Below, piece by piece: positions 28,056 through 36,469 of a stretch of DNA of 64,000 nucleotides. Below the pieces are notes generated by a model. That model worked only from the letters and a program-made list of their open reading frames with translations. It was not told the origin of the DNA and did not search any database. Source of the DNA: Bacteroidales bacterium (lineage in GTDB: Bacteria > Bacteroidota > Bacteroidia > Bacteroidales > UBA932); contig JAFSBV010000001.1 in the NCBI GenBank assembly GCA_017437125.1, forward strand, positions 124,001 to 188,000. The letters are read 5' to 3'. The position numbers and the translations under genes are program-made. How positions within the stretch are numbered: the stretch's first letter is position 1; every line of letters starts with the position of its first letter.

Positions 28056-28535
28056 ATGAAGGATTTCGTTATCAGGATTTTCGGAAGGATGCTCGGTATT
28101 CTCGGCATTACGGCTATCGGAGTTTCATGTGATATGATGAGGGTCGAATACGGCTCCCCTTACACTCGTTTCGAAGTGAATGGAAAGCTTGTGGACAAAG
28201 ATACCAAAGAGCCGGTCAGCGGAATAGTCATCGTATATGGTGAGGAACATTCCTACTGGGATGAATATGGAAATGAGGTCACAGACTTCTATCCTGATGG
28301 ATCGTATGTTGCCGATTACAGCGAATTCTGGATGAACGGACGGTCTGGTCTGCGTGACGATCCGCAGAAACTGATGCTGAAGCTCTCAGACTATGATTCC
28401 AAGAAAAACGGCCATTATAAGGATACTACATATGTCATTGACCTTAGGAAGATACGTGAGCCCGATGAAGAAGAGAACTGGTGCATGGGAATTTATGGCG
28501 CTGATGTGACTTTGGAACTGGAACGCGAAGAATAA
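28056..28535 (+). CDS. Radical-SAM-associated putative lipoprotein, single-domain
   Basis: Matches the lipoprotein partner of the Bacteroidales rSAM/lipoprotein system (TIGR04134-type, from memory). The 159-residue product has the signal segment RMLGILGITAIGVSC with the lipid-accepting Cys at 25, then the motif EYGSPYTRFEVNGKLVD at about 31-47 and a carboxypeptidase-regulatory-like beta-sandwich (PVSGIVIVY). The C-terminal third ends WCMGIYGADVTLELE. An ATG 6 nt upstream is also possible; 28056 aligns with the second lipoprotein (MKDM). The stop is 1 nt from the radical SAM start. Function unknown; it may be a substrate of the enzyme. Confidence 0.8.
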   Translation: MKDFVIRIFGRMLGILGITAIGVSCDMMRVEYGSPYTRFEVNGKLVDKDTKEPVSGIVIVYGEEHSYWDEYGNEVTDFYPDGSYVADYSEFWMNGRSGLRDDPQKLMLKLSDYDSKKNGHYKDTTYVIDLRKIREPDEEENWCMGIYGADVTLELEREE

Positions 28536-28536
28536 T

Positions 28537-29604
28537 ATGTCAGGAATATCGATAAGACAGCGCATAGCGCTCGAATTACATAGACAGCTGGTGAAGGATA
28601 TGCAGGAGAAGCATCCCCTTCGCCAGCTGTTCTGGGAAAGTACCCTCAGGTGCAACATGAAATGCCGTCATTGCGGAAGTGACTGCAAGGTCTCTGCAAT
28701 CCATCCGGACATGCCTTTCGAAGATTTCAGGAAGGTACTTGTAAGGATAAAGGAGAAATACGATTCTCACAAGATCATGATCATCATCTCCGGAGGAGAG
28801 CCTCTCATGAGGGATGATCTTCTTAAATGTGGTCGTGAGATATATGACCTTGAATTCCCGTGGGGAATGGTTTCGAACGGACGTCTGATGACTCCGAAGA
28901 AGATAGACCAGCTTCTGGCTTCCGGCCTCCATTCCGCTACCATCAGTCTCGACGGATTTGAGGAACAGCATAACTGGATGAGGGGAGTGCCGGACGGATT
29001 CAAGTATGCTTCCCAGGCAGTTGAGATACTTGCCAAGGAACCGTCGATCAAGTTTGACGTCGTCACATGCGCCAACAACAGGAATTATGATTCCCTTGAG
29101 CAGTTCAAGGAATATCTCATAAGCCTCGGCCTCAAGAACTGGCGTATATTCACTGTGTTTCCGGTGGGACGTGCCGCACAGGATCCGGAACTCCAGCTCA
29201 GCAAGGAGCGTTTCCGCGGGCTCATGGAATTCATACAGAGGACGCGCAAGGAAGGCAGAATCCATATCAGCTACGGATGCGAGGGCTTCCTTGGAGAATT
29301 CGAGGGTGAGGTCCGTGACCATCTTTATACCTGCCAGGCAGGCCTGTCCGTCGGTTCGGTACTCATAGACGGATCCATATCAGCCTGCAGCAGCATACGT
29401 GCTGACTATCATCAGGGTAATATTTACAAGGATGATTTCATCGATGTATGGGAAAACCGTTTCCAGCCATACCGTGACCGTTCCTGGATGAAGAAGGACC
29501 AGTGCGGAGACTGCAAATGGTTCCGCTATTGCGAAGGCAACGGCATGCATCTGCGCGATGATGAAGGCAATCTTATTCTCTGTCATTATGACAGGATCCG
29601 ATAA
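28537..29604 (+). CDS. Radical SAM/SPASM enzyme of the rSAM/lipoprotein system
   Basis: Radical S-adenosylmethionine enzyme (355 residues, TIGR04133-type from memory). The [4Fe-4S] motif is CNMKCRHC (Cys39, Cys43, Cys46), followed by IISGGEPLMRDD. The C-terminal SPASM region has many cysteines (TCQAGLS, SACSS, QCGDCKWFRYCEGN, LCHYD) that could hold auxiliary clusters, typical of peptide- or protein-modifying maturases. It is flanked on both sides by lipoproteins with a shared EYGxP motif. The modification and its target are not known. Confidence 0.9.
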   Translation: MSGISIRQRIALELHRQLVKDMQEKHPLRQLFWESTLRCNMKCRHCGSDCKVSAIHPDMPFEDFRKVLVRIKEKYDSHKIMIIISGGEPLMRDDLLKCGREIYDLEFPWGMVSNGRLMTPKKIDQLLASGLHSATISLDGFEEQHNWMRGVPDGFKYASQAVEILAKEPSIKFDVVTCANNRNYDSLEQFKEYLISLGLKNWRIFTVFPVGRAAQDPELQLSKERFRGLMEFIQRTRKEGRIHISYGCEGFLGEFEGEVRDHLYTCQAGLSVGSVLIDGSISACSSIRADYHQGNIYKDDFIDVWENRFQPYRDRSWMKKDQCGDCKWFRYCEGNGMHLRDDEGNLILCHYDRIR

Positions 29605-29664
29605 TAATCGTTTTTTGCACGCAGTCATCAGTTCAATTGTTGTACATATATATAAACGGATATT

Positions 29665-30465
29665 ATGAAGGATATGTTTTTGAAATTCTGCCGTATGCTC
29701 CTTGGCATTCTCGGCGTATCGGCAGTTTCCGCATGCGGTGAAGGCATCCTGCCTGCTCCGGAATATGGACCTATCATGGCGGAATATGGAGTCCCACATG
29801 CTGACTATGTTATCAAGGGAACGGTTACAGATACGTATGGCAATCCGATAAAGGGCATACAGGTTTCCGGCAGATATGAGCATCGTACTCTGCCTGATAC
29901 GGCATATACCGCCGCAGACGGCACATATGAACTTAAAGGAAGAGCAGATCTTATCGGACCGGAGGTGGACCTGAGTTTTGAAGATATTGATCTGTATGAT
30001 AACGGCGGTTTGTTCATTTCTGAGACCAAACTGGTGGAAATGGAACTGGATGACAGCGGACAATCATGGTATAATGGCCTTTATTCTGCTCTCGGTGTGG
30101 ATGTGAAAATGGTGGATTCGCAAACGACTGTCTGTGAGTATGGAGTTCCTTATGCGACATTCGTTGTAAAGGGCAAAGTTGTGAATTCCGAGGGTGATCC
30201 GATAAATGAGATCCTTGTATATGCCGAGGATGAACCGGAACCTCAGAAAGTGCGTACGAACGAGAACGGATATTTCTATCTCACACAGGAACACTGGTTT
30301 CCCGAAGACAAGGTGGATATCCGTTTCGAGGATTGCGACGGTGATGCCAACGGAGGAAACTTCGGAAAAAGAACCGTTGAGGTTGAACTGAAACAGGTTG
30401 AGAAAGGCAATGACGGATGGTATGCCGGAGTGTATGAATCAGACGAGATAAAGGTGAAGATGTAG
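29665..30465 (+). CDS. Radical-SAM-associated putative lipoprotein, duplicated domain
   Basis: Second lipoprotein of the cluster, 266 residues. Signal segment RMLLGILGVSAVSAC with Cys24 mirrors the first lipoprotein. The mature part holds two copies of one domain: copy A from about 40 (EYGVPHADYVIKGTV) to 150, copy B from about 158 (EYGVPYATFVVKGKV) to 266. Each continues with a Gly/Pro turn, an acidic FED block (LSFEDIDLYDNGG; IRFEDCDGDANGG) and a WYxGxY block near its end. It follows the enzyme by 60 nt; I see no clear promoter between. Its stop abuts the convergent permease stop with no gap. Confidence 0.8.
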   Translation: MKDMFLKFCRMLLGILGVSAVSACGEGILPAPEYGPIMAEYGVPHADYVIKGTVTDTYGNPIKGIQVSGRYEHRTLPDTAYTAADGTYELKGRADLIGPEVDLSFEDIDLYDNGGLFISETKLVEMELDDSGQSWYNGLYSALGVDVKMVDSQTTVCEYGVPYATFVVKGKVVNSEGDPINEILVYAEDEPEPQKVRTNENGYFYLTQEHWFPEDKVDIRFEDCDGDANGGNFGKRTVEVELKQVEKGNDGWYAGVYESDEIKVKM

Positions 30466-31683
30466 CTATCTTTCCTTTCTGTAGAAAGAAGCGACCGGAA
30501 GCAGGGCGATCAGATACCCTATGGTCGCGACTCCGACAATGGTAATAATTATGTCAGTCCATGAGAGGATGACAGGATATGCCTGGACAATGAAATGTCC
30601 GGGCATTTTTATGAAACCGAACTGCTGCTGGAGAAGGGCGAAGCCTGTGCCGAGTACAAGGCCTGCAGCGAGTCCCGTAAGGGAAATCATCCATCCTTCG
30701 AGGACGAATATCCGCCTTATAAGGCTGTCCTGTGCTCCGAGGCTGCGTAATGTTTCGATATCTCCGCGTTTCTCGATTATGAGCATCGAGAGGCTTCCGA
30801 ATATGTTGAATGCAATGATGATGATGACGAATATGAGTATCATGAATATCGCTGCCTTCTCATATTTCATCATCTTGTAGAGTGATTCATTCTGCTGGAA
30901 GCGGTCCTTTACCTTGAAATCCGGCCCGAGTCTTTCGCCGATCTCTTTCTGAAGCCTTTTCAGCTCTTCACCGTCAGCCTCTTCTGTCAGCCTGATTTCT
31001 ACGGCGGAAACCTCGTCGTCATATTCAAGGAGTTCGCGCATCTGACTGATGGGGAGGATCATAAGCTCTGCGTCTATGTCGTTGCTTATCGAGAATATGC
31101 TCGAAGGCCAGACCTTTATGGCCTCGATCGATGACAACGGGTTCGTCATCGATATCCTTCTTGTCCTTGAAGGAAAATATATCTCTATCGGAGACAGGAA
31201 ACGTGGGTTTATGCCCATGCTGTGCGCCAGGCCCGTACCGACCGATGCCAGGGGAATGTCACCCCTGTGAAGACTGAATTCTCCGTCATACATATGGTCT
31301 CTCAGCGGTGTCTCCTCCTCATATATGCTATCGACACCCTTTGCCTTGGCGATTCCCTGCTGACCGTCGTAACTTATGAAAACCTGCTCCTGGAGCACTC
31401 CGCACATGTTCTTTACGGTCGGCTGGTCATATATCCAGTCATAGACCTCGCCCTCCGGCACGAATACTTTTCCGGATGAAGGGGTTATCATAAGATCGGG
31501 TTCGACACTGCTCATCATTGACCTGACAAGCGAGTCGAACCCGTTGTAAACCGATAGTATTATTATGAGTGCTGCCGTTCCTATAGCCATGCCTATGGCA
31601 CTTATCGCCGAAATTATGTTTATCACATTATGCGACTTCTTGGCGAAAAGATACCTCTTTGCTATGAACGGTGCCAGCCTCAT
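30466..31683 (-). CDS. FtsX-like ABC transporter permease (LolC/LolE-type)
   Basis: Inner-membrane permease of the lipoprotein-releasing type. The 405 residues show an N-terminal helix (NVINIISAISAIGMAIGTAALIIILSVYNGFD), a periplasmic domain of about 230 residues, then three C-terminal helices with the FtsX core (GDIETLRSLGAQDSLIRRIFVLEG). It starts right after the rbfA stop (TAG then ATG), a gene pair often seen in Bacteroidota. The ATPase partner is not in the window. Confidence 0.88.
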   Translation of the reverse strand: MRLAPFIAKRYLFAKKSHNVINIISAISAIGMAIGTAALIIILSVYNGFDSLVRSMMSSVEPDLMITPSSGKVFVPEGEVYDWIYDQPTVKNMCGVLQEQVFISYDGQQGIAKAKGVDSIYEEETPLRDHMYDGEFSLHRGDIPLASVGTGLAHSMGINPRFLSPIEIYFPSRTRRISMTNPLSSIEAIKVWPSSIFSISNDIDAELMILPISQMRELLEYDDEVSAVEIRLTEEADGEELKRLQKEIGERLGPDFKVKDRFQQNESLYKMMKYEKAAIFMILIFVIIIIAFNIFGSLSMLIIEKRGDIETLRSLGAQDSLIRRIFVLEGWMISLTGLAAGLVLGTGFALLQQQFGFIKMPGHFIVQAYPVILSWTDIIITIVGVATIGYLIALLPVASFYRKER

Positions 31684-32034
31684 CTATTTCTTCAACAGCT
31701 CCTCGATGTGCTCTACATAATCCAGAGAACTGTCAAGGAAGAACGCTATTTCCGGCACAATGCGGAGCTGCTTCGCAACCTTGCTGCCAAGCTTGCCACG
31801 CAGAGCCCTTCCGTTCTCCTGAAGTACTTCCATCACAGCTTCGGCCTTGTCCGAAGGGAATATGCTGACATATATCTTTGCAACAGAAAGATCCGGACTG
31901 ATCTTCACGCCGCTCACCGAAACAAGGGCTCCGCCGAATGCGGCCATTCCCTTGCTGCGGATGATCTCGGCCATATGCTTCTGAATCTCCTTGGCAACCT
32001 TCAGCTGCCTTGTGCTTTCAATGTTCTTTTCCAT
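31684..32034 (-). CDS. rbfA: 30S ribosome-binding factor A
   Basis: Cold-adaptation and 16S maturation factor. The 116-residue product has the KH-like RbfA fold: STRQLKVAKEIQKHMAEII, the central SVSGVKISPDLSVAKIYVSIFP and the C-terminal LRIVPEIAFFLDSSLDYVEHIEELL. Size and blocks are typical. It directly precedes the permease gene. Confidence 0.95.
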   Translation of the reverse strand: MEKNIESTRQLKVAKEIQKHMAEIIRSKGMAAFGGALVSVSGVKISPDLSVAKIYVSIFPSDKAEAVMEVLQENGRALRGKLGSKVAKQLRIVPEIAFFLDSSLDYVEHIEELLKK

Positions 32035-32044
32035 AATGTTTACG

Positions 32045-32099
32045 TCCTGTTACGGTGTCATCCTGCTACGGTGTCATTCTGAGCGTTAGCGAAGAACCT
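32045..32099. repeat. Dispersed TGTCATTCTGAGCG repeat overlapping the tyrS stop
   Basis: Two partial tandem units (CCTG(T/C)TACGGTGTCAT) run into GTGTCATTCTGAGCGTTAGC followed by GAAGAACC. The tyrS stop codon (32086-32088) lies inside this repeat. Confidence 0.7.
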
Positions 32100-33378
32100 T
32101 TATGATGAAATAGTTCTTCTTACCCTTCTGAGCAAGAATGTACTTGCCGTTGATGAAAGACTCCTCGCCGATCTGGGCATTGATGTCCGCAACCTTCTCC
32201 TTGTTGATGCTTACGCCGTTTGCCTGGATCATTTTGCGGCACTCTCCCTTTGAAGGGAATACCTGAGTCTCTGCTGCGAGAAGGTCGATGATTCCGGCAG
32301 GGAACTTGTCTGCAGCGACCTCGAATGTAGGCACTCCGTCAAACACTGCAAGGAAGGTCTTCTCGTCAAGATTCATGAGGGCATCCTTTGTCGCGTTGCC
32401 GAAAAGCATCTGTGATGCAGCGATTGCGTTCTCGTATTCGGCAGCGCCATGAACCATTGTGGTCACTTCCTTTGCAAGGAGCTTCTGGAGCTCACGACGC
32501 TCAGGAGCCTCTGCGTGCTGTGCGATAGCGGCATCGATCTCCTCCTTGCTGAGCATTGTGAAGATCTTGATGTACTTTTCTGCGTCAGCGTCTGAAACGT
32601 TGAGCCAGAACTGGTAGAACTGGTATGGAGAAGTGCGCTCCGGATCGAGCCAGATGTTGCCCTTCTCTGTCTTTCCGAACTTGCCGCCGTCAGCCTTTGT
32701 GATAAGAGGACATGTGAGGGCGAAAGCTTCCTTGCCGAGGATGCGGCGGATGAGCTCCGAACCTGTGGTGATGTTGCCCCACTGGTCTGCACCACCCATC
32801 TGGAGAGTACATCCCTTGTGCTCGTAAAGGTAGAGGAAGTCGTATCCCTGAAGAAGCTGGTATGTGAACTCTGTGAATGACATTCCGTCGCGAGCCTCTC
32901 CTGAAAGTCTCTTCTTCACTGAATCCTTTGCCATCATGTAGTTCACAGTGATGTGCTTTCCGATATCACGTGTGAAATCGAGGAATGTGAAGTTCTTCAT
33001 CCAGTCGTAGTTGTTCACAAGCTCTGCCTTGTTTGCTGCGTCAGACTCGAAATCAAGGAACTTGCTGAGCTGTGCCTTGATGCACGCCACGTTGTGGTTG
33101 AGTGTATCCTCGTCGAGAAGATTACGCTCCTGTGACTTCATCGAAGGGTCACCGATCATACCTGTTGCACCTCCGACAAGGGCTATCGGCTTGTGACCGC
33201 AGTTCTGGAAATGCTTCAGGATCATGATGCTGACCATATGGCCGATGTGGAGTGAGTCAGCTGTAGGGTCTATGCCGACATATGCCGCAGTCGATCCTTC
33301 CATCAGCTTCTCCTCTGTACCAGGCATGATGTCCTGGATCATGCCCCTCCATCTGAGTTCTTCTACAAAATTCTTCAT
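32086..33378 (-). CDS. tyrS: Tyrosyl-tRNA synthetase
   Basis: Class I synthetase, 430 residues from ATG at 33378 (an upstream ATG at 33402 is less like the family). HIGH-type motif [11 protein letters not shown], tyrosine site block [30 protein letters not shown], and KMSKS-like [13 protein letters not shown] are clear; an S4 RNA-binding domain forms the C-terminus. The last residues KVLR and the stop are encoded within a dispersed repeat, so the extreme C-terminus may have been altered by repeat insertion. A TATCTTTG element lies 40 nt upstream. Confidence 0.96.
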   Translation of the reverse strand: MKNFVEELRWRGMIQDIMPGTEEKLMEGSTAAYVGIDPTADSLHIGHMVSIMILKHFQNCGHKPIALVGGATGMIGDPSMKSQERNLLDEDTLNHNVACIKAQLSKFLDFESDAANKAELVNNYDWMKNFTFLDFTRDIGKHITVNYMMAKDSVKKRLSGEARDGMSFTEFTYQLLQGYDFLYLYEHKGCTLQMGGADQWGNITTGSELIRRILGKEAFALTCPLITKADGGKFGKTEKGNIWLDPERTSPYQFYQFWLNVSDADAEKYIKIFTMLSKEEIDAAIAQHAEAPERRELQKLLAKEVTTMVHGAAEYENAIAASQMLFGNATKDALMNLDEKTFLAVFDGVPTFEVAADKFPAGIIDLLAAETQVFPSKGECRKMIQANGVSINKEKVADINAQIGEESFINGKYILAQKGKKNYFIIKVLR

Positions 33379-33417
33379 ATCTGTTTTCTTTATAATTATC
33401 AATTTGTTTGCAACCTA

Positions 33418-33425
33418 CAAAGATA
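33418..33425 (-). promoter_or_regulatory. -7 element of tyrS
   Basis: Minus-strand TATCTTTG about 40 nt before the tyrS start. Confidence 0.5.
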
Positions 33426-33505
33426 CATAAAAATAACCATATGCGAAATAGTGGAACTTACTTTCCGATGAGACGTCTGATATGGATGTTCTGTAATACA
33501 GCAAT

Positions 33506-33557
33506 CCCCGTCATTCGGAAAACATTTCCATTTGTTTCTGTTTTCCGGATGGCGGGG
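33506..33557. terminator. Large hairpin downstream of the M49-like gene
   Basis: CCCCGTCATTCGGAAAACA faces TGTTTTCCGGATGGCGGGG across a short loop (two mismatches). It lies about 55 nt past the M49-like stop on the minus strand. Next to it (33570-33602) is GGGATGCCCGGTCAGGCC with CAGGCATGACGA, a second kind of dispersed repeat, so this may be a repeat element serving as terminator. Confidence 0.55.
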
Positions 33558-33611
33558 ACTGTCGTGTGTTCTGGGGATGCCCGGTCAGGCCAGGCATGAC
33601 GATGAGTGGTG

Positions 33612-35213
33612 TTACCAGGCGAAATCAAATACGATGTCGCGAGGGATGCCTGCACCGTTCACCTTCTCGATTTCCGCTGCGAGAGCAGGACGGATGCTTG
33701 CATTTTCTGCGGCATACTTCTGAGCGAATTCGAAGTTTCCTGTAGCCTGAGTCTCAAGAATGAGGTCCGCCCATGAATCGATGGCAGCCTCTGCCTTCTC
33801 GAAGTCAACTACATACTTTCCTTCTGCATTACGGCTGAATGCGCCATGATCCTCCATGAAGTTGAAGCACATCATGTTGGCCTTTCCGTGTGAAGATGCA
33901 GAACCGAAACGTACTGAACGTACGATACCAGCGATGAATGTAGCTATGGACTCTTCCTTGGTGATGTCTGTGATCTCACCCATCTCGATGAGCTTGTTCA
34001 CCATGAACAGACCGAGGATGTCAGCCTTTGCCTCTTCCCATGAGGTCTTCTGGTCTCCCATTGCCTGATCTACAGTACCCTTGCCGTTGACTGTCTGCTT
34101 CACGCCGAGACCGTGCGCTACTTCATGGAAGGTCACATTCCAGAAGAATGCGTCAGCAGTGAGATACTTCTGCTGTGACGGCTCCACGAGAACCTCGCCG
34201 ATAGGAGCAAGAATCTTGTCGAACTTCGCCATCATGCTGTTGTACAGCTGGAGACGGCGTGCTCCCTTCGCTGCATGAACCCTCTCGTCGTTAGGAAGGT
34301 TGATCGCGATGGTCTTGCTGCCGGCGTTGCAGTCTCCTGCATAGAAGATCGCATCATAAACATTGAGGTCGGAAGATGTACCAGGCACGAATGTCTTGTA
34401 CTCAGGAGCACATGGGAGCATCTTCTGAAGCTCAGGAAGAAGACCAACATACTTCGCGAGGTTGGCGCTGCGGGTCTCGTCCTTCAGGAGGATGAAGCAC
34501 TCATAGGCAGCCTTTGCCTCGAAAAGGTGGTCGTCATAATTCTCGATCGGGCCGATCACGAGGTCCATGTTGCAGTCCTTCATGTCCATCCATGCCATGT
34601 CGCTGGCAAGATAATCGTCTGTGCGGAATGCCTTCACGCGCTCGGTAAGATATGTGCGCATACCCTCATTGGTGGTAAGGGCTGCAGCCTCCTCGAGAAG
34701 AGCGCATACCTTGTCGAGCTCTTCCTTGTACTCGTCACGATACCAAACGGTCTTGAGCGCACCATTCTCGTCGCGGCGTATTACAGTATAGAGGCTAAGC
34801 TTGTCAGGATCGTCGAATGCTTCCCACTCTTCCATTGTCATATCCTGCGGATAATACTGGCATCCGAGGGGCTTCTCGCCATATCCTTCGATGAACGGCT
34901 TGTTGTCATCGAGGTGATCCCATGCACCGTAGTTGATCATCGCATAGGTCTTGGCATATCCGTCAGGAAGAGCCTCGATCTCTGACTTGTCACCGAAAGT
35001 CTGCTTCCAGAACAGTCCGTCCATGATTTCTCCTGCCTCGCGGAAAAGGCTGACGATCTTCTTGTCGTTCTCCGAGAGAGCATCATAAAGCGGTGAACTT
35101 ACTTCCACCACTGCATAACTCTCCACCTTCTCCTGCAATGCATCCTTGGTGGCTTTCTGACCACAAGCAGCCACTGCAAGAGCAGTGGCTGCGATAACGA
35201 ATATCTTCTTCAT
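33612..35213 (-). CDS. M49 (dipeptidyl-peptidase III-like) metallopeptidase lipoprotein
   Basis: Probable zinc exopeptidase, 533 residues, with a lipoprotein signal (MKKIFVIAATALAVAAC). The metal site reads HEVAHGLG (about residue 363) with the third ligand in SWEEAKADILGLF. Classical M49 enzymes carry the six-residue HExxGH; here the motif is the five-residue HExxH, a variant known in some bacterial members. A second M49 protein with the classical motif lies at 42959-44965. It follows tpiA by 5 nt and is probably co-transcribed with it. Confidence 0.8.
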   Translation of the reverse strand: MKKIFVIAATALAVAACGQKATKDALQEKVESYAVVEVSSPLYDALSENDKKIVSLFREAGEIMDGLFWKQTFGDKSEIEALPDGYAKTYAMINYGAWDHLDDNKPFIEGYGEKPLGCQYYPQDMTMEEWEAFDDPDKLSLYTVIRRDENGALKTVWYRDEYKEELDKVCALLEEAAALTTNEGMRTYLTERVKAFRTDDYLASDMAWMDMKDCNMDLVIGPIENYDDHLFEAKAAYECFILLKDETRSANLAKYVGLLPELQKMLPCAPEYKTFVPGTSSDLNVYDAIFYAGDCNAGSKTIAINLPNDERVHAAKGARRLQLYNSMMAKFDKILAPIGEVLVEPSQQKYLTADAFFWNVTFHEVAHGLGVKQTVNGKGTVDQAMGDQKTSWEEAKADILGLFMVNKLIEMGEITDITKEESIATFIAGIVRSVRFGSASSHGKANMMCFNFMEDHGAFSRNAEGKYVVDFEKAEAAIDSWADLILETQATGNFEFAQKYAAENASIRPALAAEIEKVNGAGIPRDIVFDFAW

Positions 35214-35218
35214 GTCAA

Positions 35219-35971
35219 TTAGAATGATACAGCGATACCGATGAAGTCCTCTGCCTTGAGTGCAGCACCACCGATAAGACCACCGTCGATGTCAGGACAT
35301 GCGAAAAGCTCCTTTGCATTAGATGGCTTGCATGAACCACCGTAGAGGATAGATATCTCCTCAGCGAGTGCACCGAACTTCTCAGCAAGAACCTTGCGGA
35401 TCTCAGCGTGGATCTCCTGTGCCTGCTCAGCTGTAGCTGTAAGACCTGTTCCGATAGCCCAAACCGGCTCATAAGCAACGATTACATTTGCCATCTGCTC
35501 AGGAGTAAGCTCATAAAGAACGTTCTTTACCTGCTCTGTAACAACCTCGAAGTGACGGCCAGCCTCGCGCTCTTCCTTCTTCTCACCGATGCAGAAGATA
35601 GGTGAAAGACCCTGTGCAAGAGCAAGCTTTACCTTCTCGACGAGCTTTGCATCAGTCTCGCCATAATACTCTCTTCTCTCAGAGTGGCCGAGGATTACAT
35701 ACTCGCAGCCTACGCCGGCGATCATGTTCACAGCAACCTCACCAGTATAAGCACCCTTCTCCTTGTCAGCGCAGTTCTGTGATGAAAGGCCGATAGCTGT
35801 ACCCTTTACAACCTCAGCTACAGGATAGAGATGAGTGAATGGCGGAGCGATGATAAGCTTTACGTCTGCCGGAACTTCAGCTGAAGCTGCAACCACAGCC
35901 TTTGCGAGCTCTACGCCCTCTGCAACTGTAGTGTTCATCTTCCAGTTGCCTGCTACGATGTGTTTTCTCAT
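35219..35971 (-). CDS. tpiA: Triosephosphate isomerase
   Basis: Glycolytic TIM barrel, 250 residues. Active-site residues are visible: Asn and Lys in VAGNWKMN, His in ILGHSERR, the catalytic Glu in [12 protein letters not shown], and phosphate-binding [12 protein letters not shown] and GGLIGGAAL. Codon use is strongly biased, as for a highly expressed gene. The M49-like gene follows 5 nt downstream. Confidence 0.98.
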   Translation of the reverse strand: MRKHIVAGNWKMNTTVAEGVELAKAVVAASAEVPADVKLIIAPPFTHLYPVAEVVKGTAIGLSSQNCADKEKGAYTGEVAVNMIAGVGCEYVILGHSERREYYGETDAKLVEKVKLALAQGLSPIFCIGEKKEEREAGRHFEVVTEQVKNVLYELTPEQMANVIVAYEPVWAIGTGLTATAEQAQEIHAEIRKVLAEKFGALAEEISILYGGSCKPSNAKELFACPDIDGGLIGGAALKAEDFIGIAVSF

Positions 35972-36059
35972 TTTCTTTTACTTTTTTAGAATTTGTACTT
36001 ATATCAAATATTGTCTGTCCTTCTGTGTTTTCCCCATTTTCAATGGAAAATTCGGGTGG

Positions 36060-36067
36060 CAAATTTA
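36060..36067 (-). promoter_or_regulatory. -7 element of tpiA
   Basis: Minus-strand TAAATTTG about 90 nt before the tpiA start; it touches the stop codon of the small lipoprotein gene. Confidence 0.45.
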
Positions 36068-36469
36068 CAAGTTTTTTATGACTATTCCTATGCTTTTCTG
36101 CCTGCACCACATCCATATTGTACCCGAACCGCTGACCTTTTCCACCCTGAAAGTCAGCCCCTTCATCGTTCTCGTGCTGCTGCTGGCCGTCCATGTTACG
36201 TCAGCCGTAAGTTCCTGACCCTCATTTGAAGGCCTTTCATGACATCTGACGATGAACCAGTCTGAAAGTTTGTCATCGAAGATGTGATATTCGTTCGTGG
36301 TACTGTTATGAGACATCTGGCATGTCGCCGGATCATAAGAAAACTGTACCTCTCCCTTGAGGGTCATGGATATTTCATCCCTCTGGAGCAGTACCTCATC
36401 GATGTCATACGGACTGCAGGCTGCTGCGGCTGCCAGCAGGACAAGAATCATAATCCTTTTCATAATCAT
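36065..36469 (-). CDS. Small putative lipoprotein, unknown function
   Basis: Not recognised. The 134-residue product has a lipoprotein signal (MIMKRIMILVLLAAAAAC, Cys18) and an all-beta-looking mature part with a single clear pattern of alternating strands (ISMTLKGEVQFSYD, WFIVRCHERP, LTFRVEKVSGSGTIWMW). Its start overlaps the stop of the M6-like protease gene by 4 nt (ATGA), so the two are translationally coupled; it might assist or inhibit that protease, which is only inference. Confidence 0.6.
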   Translation of the reverse strand: MIMKRIMILVLLAAAAACSPYDIDEVLLQRDEISMTLKGEVQFSYDPATCQMSHNSTTNEYHIFDDKLSDWFIVRCHERPSNEGQELTADVTWTASSSTRTMKGLTFRVEKVSGSGTIWMWCRQKSIGIVIKNL

